A DNA stretch of 64,000 nt, taken from NCBI GenBank assembly GCA_963971285.1, contig OZ020256.1:8062541-8126540 (forward strand). The letters run 5' to 3'. The stretch is from Astropecten irregularis (taxonomy: Eukaryota > Echinodermata > Asteroidea > Paxillosida > Astropectinidae). Made by a program: the position numbers and the translations under genes. The notes under the pieces were generated by a model. The model was given only the letters and a program-made list of their open reading frames with translations, was not told where the DNA came from and made no database searches. Shown piece after piece: positions 53,078 to 63,951 of this stretch; within the stretch, counting starts at the first letter, position 1, and every line of letters starts with the position of its first letter.

Positions 53078-53115
53078 AATTCAGTCAGTTTCCCTTGTGG
53101 TTATTTGATGATAAC
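53078..53115 (+). mobile_element. SINE tail fragment
   Basis: AAATTCAGTCAGTTTCCCTT followed by GTGGTTATTTGATGA, identical in layout to the tails at 1260-1294 and 15437-15475. The tRNA-like head is absent. Confidence 0.75.
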
Positions 53116-54978
53116 ATTTCCCTTTGGGTATGTTACCAATCCTGTACTGCAACTTTAAGTCTATCTGCTGTGCTAGGTATAGACTAAATAGAATTACAAT
53201 TGAACTTCAATTTCATTTCATTTCATTTTCAAATTAAACTCAATAACATTTCATTGGATCTTGTTTAATTTTGAAATTAAAACATATATTTGGCATGCCA
53301 GAGCAGGGTTTTTTGTTTTGTCATTAATGTTTGACATGACTGTATTCATAATGAGTTATATTTGAAAAAGAAGCATTTTGGATCACAAGAAGTTCGACAA
53401 ATAGAAAATGGTGGAAAATTATGATGCTGCCATTCTTATCATATCTGCCAGAAATGAAAAACAGTAACTCCTCATCAACTTAAGAAACAAACAAACAAAC
53501 CTGGTAAGCCCAAAGCTCACAGTTATAGCAAATGAGAGTAGATCGATACATAAATAGGGTCAAGATCACACTCATGCATCATGCAGCTGTCCCAGCGAAA
53601 GTAGATTGCATTTAATGGAATTTCAAGTAGACAAATATTCAATTTGGATCAGATATTCTTTCCCTAGAATAAAATCAAGAAACCTTCATCTAAAATTGCA
53701 GGCTAATCATAAAAAATGTAATTTTTGTTGGGGTTCCATTCATTTAATAAATATGCAGTACCGGTACTTTGGAAAAATATATAAAATATCAAACACCGGG
53801 GATGGCTTTCAGGGCACACATGAATAACAGACATGTAACAGTTTGTGTGGGTATACTTCTTTTACATAATTTGCATTCTGTCATATTTTTTATACACCTT
53901 TGTTCAAGTGTTTTTGTTCAGATATAAGAAAACCTTTATGAAACCAAACATAGAGGTGCTTTAGTATATTCCAGCACCATTACCTTGAAACACTGGGTAC
54001 TGCAGCACCCACAGCACCTCATCCCATGCCCAGAGTTCCAATAAGCTTGACCATGAACATGCTGAGCTAAGATAGGTCATTAAGATTGCAAGACATTGAT
54101 CCTATGAGGCCAAGGCCAATACTTTGGTCTCTAGCCTTAAGGTTAGTGATGGAGAGCCATATTTGCTTTGGTTAACAGGTCTATGATGTACATACATGTA
54201 CAGGACACCATGCACTCTACAAAAAGTGTTGAGTATGAGTATGACATCCATGATGATTAATCCACATGTCAGGATGATTTCAAAAATGTAAAATCTGCAA
54301 TACCCCGGTAATCCTCTGATTTTCATTCTTTCTTTTTTTTATTTGCCTCATCATTACACCTTAAAGGGAGCATATAGGATTTGCAAGGCCTCCAAAAAAA
54401 ATTATTGAGTTTGAGACAGGAAATGGACTCAACAGTTCGCAAACAGTGCAAACAGTAATGGGAAATCTTGGTTCATCAGATGCTGGGTTTCTCAAGGAAA
54501 TCAAGATTTAGTGTCTTTTTCCAAAGATCATTCGTCCGAACGATTTTTGGAACAAATATAAAGGACACCCTTACTCGAGTTGTTTTAGTTATCCCCTTTC
54601 ATTCAAGTTATGAAGATGGTGCTGGTAGAAACATACCGTTTAAATATTTTCACCTGAAATGCTGTATTTATCCAGAAATTAGTCAAACAAAGACAGGAAA
54701 TAGTTTTGATCTCGGGGTTAGATCAAAACCATTCTTCATGTTTTATAAGAAAAATTGTGTCGGGTTTGCGCTATTTTCTCGTGACTCAGATGTCCAATTG
54801 AACTCAAATTTTCACAGGTTTATCATTTTATGTACATGTTTGATCAGACAATGAGTGCTGTCCTGTGACCTTTACCAATCATGTATTGTACCTTTGAATG
54901 GTATGTTCCCAAGTATGCAACAGGAAAATACTGTTGTCATCAAAACTTCATTTTTAAAATACTTGTTTACATTAATAT
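53116..54978. other. MAT2B intron, TTAA-MITE remnant
   Basis: TTAAAGGGAGCATATAGGAT at 54361 looks like the left end of a TTAA MITE whose interior continues to about 54840, but no right end was found. A short CATTT repeat occurs at 53211-53228. No exon was recognised. Confidence 0.5.
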
Positions 54979-55558
54979 CAGTGTTGGAGTCGAGTCCACA
55001 ACCTCCGAGGCCAAGGCCGAGTCCGAGTCATGGGTCTCCGAGGCCAAGGCCAAGGCCGAGTCACGGGCATTCCAGACCGAGGCCGAGGCCAAGGCCACAG
55101 TGTCCGAGGCCAAGGCCGGTTGTTTAGTGCACACACAATAATGTAGGAATTGTTTTTTACTTGGAAATCATCATCAGATTTTCATAGACTTATATAAACC
55201 CAAAACTTTGTTTGTGCTACATACAGTCTAGTGTGACGATCTGCGTTTGAATAGTTGGAGAGTCCAGACTCAAAAATTGTGCATCGCACATGGCAGCGCG
55301 GTGTGTATGATTCGTGCAGTTCATTGGGTATCACATACCTATACAGGGTGAAGATTCAACTGCGAAAACCTAAAATAAGTCATGGGAAATTTGAGTCCAA
55401 ACTGGCGGCCTTGAACCGGCCTCGGCCCATTTTCCGAGGCCAGGAGGTGCCGAGGCCAAGGCCAAGACCGAGTCATCATACAGCAAGGCCGAGGCCAAGA
55501 CCAAGGCCATCAAAAACCGGCCTCGAGGCCAAGGCCGGCCTCGAGACCTCCAACACTG
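54979..55558. mobile_element. 580-bp hAT-type element made of GAGGCCAAGG motifs
   Basis: Ends CAGTGTTGGAG and CTCCAACACTG are perfect inverted repeats with exact 8-bp duplications ATTAATAT (54971-54978 and 55559-55566). Both flanks are packed with GAGGCCAAGGCCGAG-type copies. It shares its terminal design with 25234-26193 but uses a different internal motif. It lies in the MAT2B intron. Confidence 0.96.
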
Positions 55559-55681
55559 ATTAATATATGCAGTGTTAGTGTTTGAAGGTCTACGCACTTA
55601 CACCAACACTCAATATGATTCAACAATAATCTGGATATTCTTTATGAAAAAAAAAGTTTATTCCAACTTCTTTGGACATAC

Positions 55682-55884
55682 CTCGAGATAAAGCTCAGCC
55701 ATTTGTCTGCAAACAACTGCAATATCCTGTACATGAGTTGGGTAACGAAGCTGGTATGCACACATATTAGCAGGCCTGCTGGTGTCAAGTAGAGCTTTGA
55801 AGAGGATAGTCACAGCACTCTCTTCCAAATACTCCACATCACCGTACAGAACTGGCACTCGTAAGATGCCTGATGGGCAGGTAG
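55682..55884 (-). CDS. MAT2B: MAT2B exon
   Basis: It is 203 nt (two bases plus 67 codons) and reads ILRVPVLYGDVEYLEESAV, then FKALLDTSRPANMCAYQLRY and PTHVQDIAVVCRQMAELYLE. LYGxVExLEESAV and the PTHVxDxAxVCRQxAE block identify MAT2B. The acceptor is ctatggacag and the donor GTATGT. The split first codon joins 61839-61985 in phase, and the end joins 50968-51228 in phase 0. Confidence 0.95.
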
Positions 55885-55978
55885 CTGTCCATAGACAAAA
55901 AATTATAAGGGATGTAAGTTAAAGGTTAATTTTGTGACCGTGCAACCAGTTGTTAAACAGTTACGATTACGGTGATGG

Positions 55979-56125
55979 TTAAAGGTAATATCATACTTTG
56001 GTTTTTGTCAAAGAAATGCAGATTCATGGGCAAAAATATCAAGAAAGATACAGTAACACTAACAGTCATCTGTGAAATTTCAGTCCCATATGGTGCCCAA
56101 TTTTTGAGAAAACATTGAAAAACTG
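55979..56125. mobile_element. TTAA-MITE half copy
   Basis: Starts TTAAAGGTAATATCATACTT and runs through GGGCAAAAATATCAAGAAAG and GTGAAATTTCAGTCCCATAT. It is the inverted equivalent of the right half of 2939-3308, ending after TTTTTGAGAAAACA. Confidence 0.8.
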
Positions 56126-56617
56126 GGTCGTCACAGCCTCAGTTGCCAGCTGTTCGGCAGGTCATCAGTTCATCAGTTTGTTAGCTGACTATTCCTTAGT
56201 CGACAGTTAATATCATCACAACCATGATATTTAAAGAGACAGTGGGGCCCCAACCGAGGTTAACTTAATTCAGCTCTAATCAGAAGTGTTGCTTGATTCG
56301 TTGTTTTGATTGTCTCCATTTATTTGTGTATTATTCACATGTGCATTGGTGTGTCCATCCATGACAGTATCACCCATTAAATTAATTTAAATATATACGA
56401 GTAATAAATTGCTGTGCTGCAGACTGCTCATCGGCCAAAATAACCCCATGGCCTCAATATCCAGGAATGAAATGACTAATGTTTTGTTGTCTCCTTTTCA
56501 TTCATCTCATCTATTTCACAGTTTTGGCCAGGTGACAATATCAGCACAGGTCTGTTAATGCGGGGCATTCACTGCCTGTTCCCATTGTGGGGAGCTTCTT
56601 CTGCTATGGAACTACAT

Positions 56618-57561
56618 AAGCCGTGTTCCCATTGGACTTATTTTGGTTAAACTACCGCGACTTTTCTGTAATTTGACAAAATTAAGTCCAATGGGAACGC
56701 ACGGTAAACTTACGTCCCTGTCAACTTACCGCGACCGTGATGTAAAACTAACAGGCCGAAAGTGGTCGCGGAAAACTTCCGCGCAGCCACGGTAACTTAA
56801 CAGGGACGCAAAAAAGTCCAATGGGAACACTTCCCGTGGGTAAACGTACCGCGACCACGCTGTAAAACAGTCCAGCTTCCTGTATTACGTCACCAGTACA
56901 CACAGGCTGTACAGCGAGCGCGCAAAAATACTTGCACAACGATTCCCTGTCTCCTTGCACATGTCATCAACATCAGCGGGCAAACGTGCCTTGAAAAATT
57001 GTACGTGTACGTACCGGTACGTTTCTCGTTTAAATACTTAAAATATGTCAGATAATTTGGGTACTGCGATTTTGGTTTCTGCATTGGCCCAATTCTTCTT
57101 CCGCTGTTCACTGTTTTGATGCGACGTAGGCCAAGTTCGTGTTTGGCACAGTCAGTATTTTCTTGAAAAAGTACTGCTGAATTTGGCGACTCCATTTTCT
57201 TGTCATCTAGCTGGCGGCTAGCTTGTTTTATTGTGTGACACGTTGGTCTCTTTCATTCATGGATACCTTTATGAGTAGAAATTGATATTGATATTTCAGT
57301 TTTATATCTACAAGTCGTGTGTGTCTACTGGAAAGAATTAATGCCGACGCGCGAAAGTTACATCAAGATATGAGTCATATCCTGCTCGGGTCAAAGGTGA
57401 TTTGTCCATCGTCCGCAATGTGTGCATTTATTACGGCCAATAAACTGTCCGCGGTGGTAAATAAAAGTCCAAGTGGGAACGCATGGTAGATTGACATGGC
57501 GGAATGTAGCGGTAAGTTACCGTGTGGCCGCGAAAAAAAAAGTCCAATGGGAACACGGCTT
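56618..57561. mobile_element. 944-bp MITE with AAGCCGTGTTCCCATTGGAC ends
   Basis: The ends AAGCCGTGTTCCCATTGGAC and GTCCAATGGGAACACGGCTT are perfect. Inside, GTCCAATGGGAAC and its complement recur at 56685, 56814 and 57463 (as AAGTGGGAAC), together with TACCGCGACC. No clean target duplication. It is noncoding and sits in a MAT2B intron. Confidence 0.9.
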
Positions 57562-58899
57562 TAGTCAGTGACCCAGAGAGTGGAAAGAGTAACTGCACAA
57601 TGCTCTTCTTACTTTAAACTTCTGTGCAGGCCAACGGCAACAAGTCTCAAAGTGACAAGTTTCCTGCCAGCTAGCAGGCTGGAGAAGCTGAAAGCTGGCA
57701 GCATGAACATTAAGAGTGATGGTTGATATGGTTGCAAGGTCCTTCCTAAACGTTCAGGCAGCCCTAATTCAGGGAGGCCCCGTCTACCTCGATCCGTGGA
57801 CGGCTCTAGAAAATGTGAGGTAAAAAGGCTCACCCGCATATACCTGGCTGGCTGCCCATGGTCAGCGGGTCTCCATTTCAGTGGGTGTAAACACAATACA
57901 AAACTTCATATCGCATGCTGGGACACTTGCATACTGCTTGATAATAACCCCAAGCATACCAAATAGAAAAACAGCTTTACTCAGCAAAGATCTGAAGACA
58001 TATCACAAATTGCCTCTCCGTCGGTTTGTGGACATTTTCAACCAGATTATTAAATCCATGACGGTAAATATAAATCTATAAACAGATACAAAACCCAGCA
58101 CTATCCGGTGTACCATATGGTTCACAATGTCCAGGAACATCAGACACATAATTTGCCATATCTAACCATCTCCTAACAGAACTCACAGAGCTTTCCAAAC
58201 CAATATCAGACAGGATGATATAACCCTGAGGCTAGCAGTCTCCAATACAACCCACGTCACCTTTGTAAGCATTTACGCGCCAACAATTCAGTTCTCAAGT
58301 GGACATAGATGACTTCTACTCCCAGTTAAGAGCCACGCTTGGTAGCATCCCTAGAACAGATACCATCGTAGGTCTTGGTGATCTCAACGCAAGGGTTGGG
58401 AACGATCACTTGGAATGGAGTTCTTACGTACGTGGAAACCTTAATTCAAGTGGAGAATTACTCCTACAACTTTGTAAAGAGTGAGCAAATTACAAACACC
58501 TTCTTTGACGTCCCAGACATTCACGGAAGCATCCGAGATCTGGACATACAATGGCATTTATTGAATTATATCATGGTCATCTAGCAAGCATCATATCATG
58601 CCTGCATAAATCCCAGTTGGTAGATCTTGATTACATGTCACCAAATTACCCAGGTATAACAGGTACTGTTCATTAGTACTTTCATAGACTTGGAGACAAG
58701 CCATGAGTCTCGTGAGAAAGTAGAGCGTTTTCGCGAGAGTTGCGTGAAAGAAGAGATGATCACCGCGACTTTGAAAGATTTGCCTCCAAGTCTAGTACTT
58801 TAAATGGTACTATTCCAAAGTTAGGTTGCGCCTACATTATCGCGTATGTGCGTGACTCAAACCTGTAACATGGCGGAGGTTAATAACAAGCGAATAAAT

Positions 58900-59165
58900 T
58901 GGCAGCTGTATAAAATAAAGGAATTTAAAGCACCAGATTATTACAAGTCAACCAATCAAATGACAGAGGTTGGTCACAAGTCATTTTGTGCAAGTCCAGG
59001 TCAAGTCACAAGTCACTGGGTCCTGTCACAAGTCAAGTCACAAGTCATTTGGAAACAGGGCAAGTCAAGTCAAGTCCAAGTCATTTGGTGTTAACACAAG
59101 TCAAGTTTCAAGTCACAAAATCCCAAGGGCATCAAGGCAATATAATGTAAATGCAACTGAAAATT
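58900..59165. repeat. AAGTCAAGTCACAAGTC motif repeat
   Basis: Many degenerate copies of CAAGTCA in direct and overlapping order, like the motif-dense flanks of the hAT-type elements at 25234 and 54979. The termini were not found. It lies inside the first insertion of the LINE. Confidence 0.7.
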
Positions 59166-59717
59166 AAGAAAATTTGTTTATTTTGAACAAACCAAACAAA
59201 AGTCCGATTGTAAGCATGTAAGCATGCGGGGCCAGGGCGACTGTATTGCACATCGTCGAATCTAGTCGCCCCGCGTCACAAACTAGCTAGACAGTTCGCA
59301 TGAAATCAGTGGAAAATCTAGAAGTGTTTATCGAAAACAAAATGGTTGTTATTTCCTACTCTGATTTGTCGCTCGAGCAGCATCTGACTTGCTTCATATT
59401 GTCTTTACTCACTTATGCGTGAAGTATGGATCATGTGAATGGTATTAAATGAAAGCTGAGGAAATAAGCTTTCCACATATGTGTCATTTATTATTCAAAA
59501 GTGAAATTAAAATAGGATTAAACACTGACAAATCTCGGTTTCGTTTTTTCTGGGACACCCTGTATACCATACACGAGTTATGAGAGGAGCAGACTGCTAC
59601 TCAGACCATCTTATGATCATACGCCGAATAAAGCTCACAATCTACAAACCAAAGAAGAAAACATCACCCAGAATAAAGCTCACAATCTACAAGTTTACCC
59701 AGAAGAAAACATCACCC

Positions 59718-60476
59718 ATGCCGGTGTGGAGGTCCTAGCTGACTCCCCGTCTCAGCTGCCCCCCTTATTTTTACTAAATATAGTACCAATATATACTTCA
59801 TGCTATCTCTGCGCACAACAATGGTAAAGTCGTCGTGCTGAGCTGTGTTCGAGCTGTGCATTCCATGCTTCACAACACAGGTGTTTTCCTTCTTTTGAAG
59901 GCCATTGCTTCTGTGATTTATTACACAATACTACAGGAAAGGAATGGACACACTACAAAAACACCGAACCAGGGGGTTTAACGTAAAGACATGGATGTCA
60001 AGGAAAGGGGAGGGGGTGAATAAGGGAAGAAACAAAAAGAAGGGGAGAGAAGACAGGGATGGGAAAAGAAATGGGGGTGGGGGGAGGTTGTTGGTTTGGT
60101 TTGATAGTTGGAGGTCAAAAGGTTGAAGGTTGACAGATGGAACAGTGGGTAGACATAAACCCATCAGATGTAGGACAAAGTGCTATTTGCAAGTTAAATT
60201 GGACCTATATAGACCCTTCTATAAATTGACGAATATCCGCCAGAGAATGCTCACTCTACGTACCCAAAAGAATACTTCATTAAATTAATTATTGAATTAA
60301 TAACATCAACTAATCTCTCGCTATATGAGGCACGGTACCGTGCGATAGTTAGTCATGGGGGACATTTCAGCACGGGAGACCAACAAGACCGTGCATGTGT
60401 CGGACTGAACTGCCCCCCCCCCCCCCCTTTGTAATGGGAGACAGCCGAGACAGGGAGTCAGCTGAGACCGCCACAC
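59718..60476. mobile_element. 759-bp element with CCGGTGTGGAGGTC ends
   Basis: The left end CCGGTGTGGAGGTCCTAGCT and right end AGCTGAGACCGCCACACCGG are inverted and continue as GACTCCCCGTCTCAGCTG and its diverged complement. It interrupts the LINE linker. A C-run of about 13 lies at 60415-60427, inside the right arm. A scrap of the same end is at 33499. Confidence 0.85.
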
Positions 60477-60758
60477 CGGTAAAGAAGCTAGACACAAAAA
60501 AGCTGACCTATGATTCCGTTCGCTCAAACTTTTCTTCCACATTCCAACGCAACTTCACTGAACAACCCAACAGTAGCAAGGAGAATAAATGGCACAACCT
60601 TAAGACATGCTTACAATGAAGCAAAAAAAAGGGCCCTTGGTCATCCCAAATGCAAAAATGCAGACTAGTTTAGTGATTGCGATGAGGCTATCATTGAGTT
60701 TAATCCAACTCAAAAGAGCTGTGCACACTGAAAGCTTGTCTTACTAAACCCAACTGCT

Positions 60759-61294
60759 TTAAAGGGTTCCTGCAATGCTTTTTTCAGTCAGGTTATTTTA
60801 TTGCCTTCAGAGACAGAGAATATACTGACAGTTAATGAATGGCAAGTCTTATTTTGGTTTCAAACCAGCATTTGGTTTTCGTTTTAATGACTTTGCAAAA
60901 TGGAAGATTTTCATGCATACTCATGTGGGGAACCAACAGCAAAAATATAATGGAAAAAAAAATGGAGACAAACTTGACCCATAGAAATGGTTTGGTAAAA
61001 AAAATCACACCACCAGTTGAGTGAAAGGAACATATTCAGCAAAACAAAACCTATTGAGGAAGGTCTGTCAGAAAACCTATAAAACAATACCAACTTTTTG
61101 TTCACAAATCAGTTACCCAGATGACATCACAGTTTTGATCATGAATATGGAAACTCTAATTAGCATACAAAAAAAACCACCTGTCGTTAACCCTGAGGAA
61201 GTGTGAGGAAAAGGGTAAAATCACAGGCCCCATAAAACAGTTGCTTTTTGGCACCTGTTCAAGCCATAATATTCCCATTGCAGAGACCTTTTAA
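60759..61294. mobile_element. 536-bp TTAA-flanked MITE
   Basis: Ends TTAAAGGGTTCCTGCAATG and CATTGCAGAGACCTTTTAA are inverted, with TTAA on both sides. It splits the LINE linker between IEFNPTQ-like and NDKAEKI-like blocks. Noncoding. Confidence 0.88.
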
Positions 61295-61838
61295 GTTTAA
61301 AGCTACATGTAAATTCACCGAAGTCAAAGCTTCCCTATAGAGGGAGCTCTGCCAAATGAAAGACAAGTGATGGAATGACAAGGCAGAGAAAATACAGGCC
61401 CTTGCTGACTCAGGAGACACTCAAGGCTTCTTCCAGGCTTTGACAACAGTTTATGGGCCTCAAGGTGCCCAATCGAATCAAGTACTCTCCACAGATGGCA
61501 CAACACTCTTAAATGAAAGATCTGAAATCCTAGAAAGGTGGAAGGATCACTTTATCCAACTAAAGTCAGGCTGATACCTAAATTTCTAATGACCCCAGTT
61601 GCAGTTTCAGTTGTAGTTAAAATTATGTGGCATAAACAGAGGCACAGGAAAAAGGTCTTGAGAAATGACATTTGAGCACCAGGCAAGACATTACGAGAAG
61701 TGCGAACGAAATAGAAGTGTAAAAGTACAAACAATGTACATGGTGTTTCCACAAACCGATCCACATACCAATTGTCACCATGCAAAGCCTCAAATCTTTC
61801 ATGTTTTATAAGTTTGTACAATGATTTTGAATACTTAC

Positions 61839-61985
61839 AGTCAGCCTGAATTGCCCTTTCGCCATCTAACTTGGATTTGCCATACTTGTTGAGTGGATTG
61901 GGCTTATCTCCCGTTTTGTAAGGTGCATTTTTGCCATCAAAGACATAATCTGTGCTCAGGTAAATCAAATAAGCTCCTATCTCAC
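61839..61985 (-). CDS. MAT2B: MAT2B exon with YxxxK motif
   Basis: It is 147 nt (2 bases, 48 codons, 1 base) and reads [40 protein letters not shown] and [16 protein letters not shown] and the YGKSK motif (YxxxK of the short-chain dehydrogenase fold) are as in MAT2B and the related RmlD-type reductases; the PxxPLNxYGKxKLDGE block favours MAT2B. The acceptor is ttttactag and the donor GTAAGT. Confidence 0.95.
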
Positions 61986-62565
61986 CTAGTAAAACAAAAA
62001 CCATCAACAGAAGAAAAATATATCAATAAAATCATCAAAGGGTTTATTTCTTGATTGGCAAAGTACGCTTCTTTCTTCCTTCCTTTGTTCTGACAAAAAG
62101 CCATGTGATCAACACAAAAATGGCCATGACTGCTTATCTTTCCAGCCAGCCAATTTCAATCAGCCTTGGCCAAATTAAACATTGTAATTTGCCCTTTCTA
62201 GCAATTATCATTAAAAATCTTGCCAGTATGGGAAAACTTAAAAAACTGCTTCTTCCACAGTCAAGACAGTTTTAAACCAATTCATGTCAGACATGGTCAG
62301 TTGTGTCTTAGGACCAAGCCTCATAAAAGCTGTTCACAGCAAATGAGTTGAAACTTCATAAGAATCATTGACAGGTACACAGGAGCTAAATCGCTGATCC
62401 CACGGACAGGCTCATTTAACATGTAAAGTGGCTCAAACATGCTACCGGTACTCCACAAAAATGACTAGAAATTTGAACTTTTCAAAAATAGAGGCTAAAT
62501 ACAGTAAGCAATTTAGGCCATTCAGGCAAAACATTTGCTAGATACAAAGCAAAATAACATCTCAC

Positions 62566-62680
62566 CACAAATTGAAGCAATTGTTGATGTAGCTCCAACA
62601 TTGAGACTCTTAGTATCATCTTCATGATTTTCCACAATGTCTGGTCTTCTTTCAGCTGCTGAGTGGACTACTACTTCTGG
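62566..62680 (-). CDS. MAT2B: MAT2B exon
   Basis: It is 115 nt (38 codons plus one base) and reads PEVVVHSAAERRPDIVENHE and SLNVGATSTIASIC. The HxAAERRPD block and LNV are diagnostic of MAT2B: this is the strand and helix that follow the NADP-binding glycine-rich loop. The acceptor is tgaatag and the donor GTGAGA. The preceding exon with the GATGLLG-type nucleotide loop was not found in the remaining 1.3 kb and should lie to the right. Confidence 0.94.
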
Positions 62681-62869
62681 CTATTCATTTCAAAGAAAGT
62701 AAGAAACACACGTAGCTTTATTGATTATCTTGATCAAGTTTCAGATTTGACAAACTGCTGATAGGGCTATCTCTTTTAAAATAAGAATTGCAATAACCTT
62801 CATGGTGTTGTTGCGTAAATAAGCACATGGCTCAACTTTATATATTGTACATGATATACTAGGCCCCAT

Positions 62870-63120
62870 GTAATGACACAGACGCATTTAAGGCTAAGCT
62901 CGTCAACCCGATTAAATTGTTATTCTGTGATTTGCTATGATTGATTGTTGCATAATTTGTCTAGATTTAATTCTATTCCTAATTGTGATTATTTGATTAA
63001 TGTATGTAATTTCTGTTATTTAATGGACAGATTAAACCGTGTTCCTGTTCAAAATTGAAGTTAATTTGCTTGTCATACATGTAGTTTCCCGTTACTTCAT
63101 CCGCCACATGAGTTTAATGA
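62870..63120 (+). repeat. Possible BEL/Pao 5' LTR
   Basis: AT-rich segment starting TGTAATGACACAG and ending near CATCCGCCACA, immediately upstream of the gag start at 63147. Position and TG...CA limits fit an LTR, but there is no second copy in the window to prove it. Confidence 0.35.
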
Positions 63121-63146
63121 CTGGGTTATAAGAATTTGGCATTGAT

Positions 63147-63951
63147 ATGAGTACCATAGAGGAGAATGGTTTGTCAGATCTTCACAGTATGGAACAACCA
63201 CCCGTCACTACCACAATTCAGCACAGCCATGAAGAACTTGTAGTTCCTGAAGACTCAGTGAGCCATAGTGGTTCAAAGTACTTCGTCATCTTCAGTGAGT
63301 TCGGTCTCTAAGGCACGAGTGAAGGCTGCTGCTAAGAAAGCAGCAATTGAAGCAGAGGAACCAGCCTTAGTGCGATTACAGGCCCTTGAGATTGAGGAGT
63401 TGAAATTATGTCAGAGGTAATAGCAGCTATACCTGTGCACCAAGTTGGCTCTTGCTAAGGCAGAAGAGGCAGTGTAAGTGTTGAATGACACGGAAGTGCA
63501 AATTAATGCACAACATCCCCCGCAAGACTCAGTGTCGGAGACAACTTCAGTGAAACAAGTGGAGAAGCCAGGTGATAAACCCAAGCAAATGAGCAGCACT
63601 CCCATACATGTAGGAGACAAGGTCCAGCCACACACCCCTCAGAGTTTGACCACATTGGACATTCATCCGGACCCGAAGGCACAGGAGATCAACTTGCACG
63701 CCAACACTCCCTCTCTGGGCAAGGGATCCTTGTCAACTTCGGTGGAACAGAACCAGCAGCAGCAGCAGCATTTGCTTGAGGTGCTTTAAATGCCTCAAGC
63801 AGAACTATTGACATTTGATGGTGACCCTTTGCAATATTGGACATTAATGCGATCATTCGAGAACAGTGTAGACAGTACATCTATACAGGATAGTGCTAAG
63901 TTGGTCCGATTGATTCAATACTGTACGGGTAAGGCAAAGAAGGTTATTCAG
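63147..63951 (+). pseudogene. gag: BEL/Pao gag, stops present
   Basis: The start MSTIEENGLSDLHSME lies at 63147. A frame change near 63265 leads to KARVKAAAKKAAIEAEEPAL and LQALEIEELKL, an alanine/glutamate-rich helix typical of BEL/Pao gag N-termini. Stops follow at about 63418, 63475 and 63787, then the conserved block QAELLTFDGDPLQYWTLMRS and SAKLVRLIQYCTGKAKKVIQ. FDGDPLxYWxFMRxF is characteristic of BEL/Pao. It is cut off at 63952 by a hAT element. Confidence 0.85.

Larger units (their letters stand above)
58130..61565 (+). pseudogene. LINE with CDP2-type endonuclease, heavily interrupted
   Basis: The plus-strand pieces run in order: endonuclease SIYAPTIQFSS and DIDDFYSQLRATLGSIPRTD, VGLGDLNARVGNDHLEW (58280-58420); endonuclease end MRGADCYSDHLMI (59580-59625); linker KKLDTKKLTYDSVRSNFSS (60480-60545); RALGHPKCKNAD and SDCDEAIIEF (60628-60700); NDKAEKIQALADSGDTQGFF and LNERSEILERWKDHF (61370-61556). 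This resembles RTE-like or related LINE proteins often annotated as craniofacial development protein 2-like. Insertions at about 58565-59570, 59718-60476 and 60759-61294 separate the pieces. The reverse transcriptase itself is absent. Confidence 0.82.

Noticed and set aside
52767..53108. 113-codon plus-strand frame with GGLEEPLFFGGLEDP
   Set aside because: It spans a short GGGGGCTAGAAGA repeat and a SINE tail. No homology or splice context supports it.
55090..55130. Possible CpG-like or coding GC-rich stretch with GGCCAAGGCCGAG
   Set aside because: It is the repeated word of a hAT-type element with proven 8-bp duplications, not a promoter or exon.
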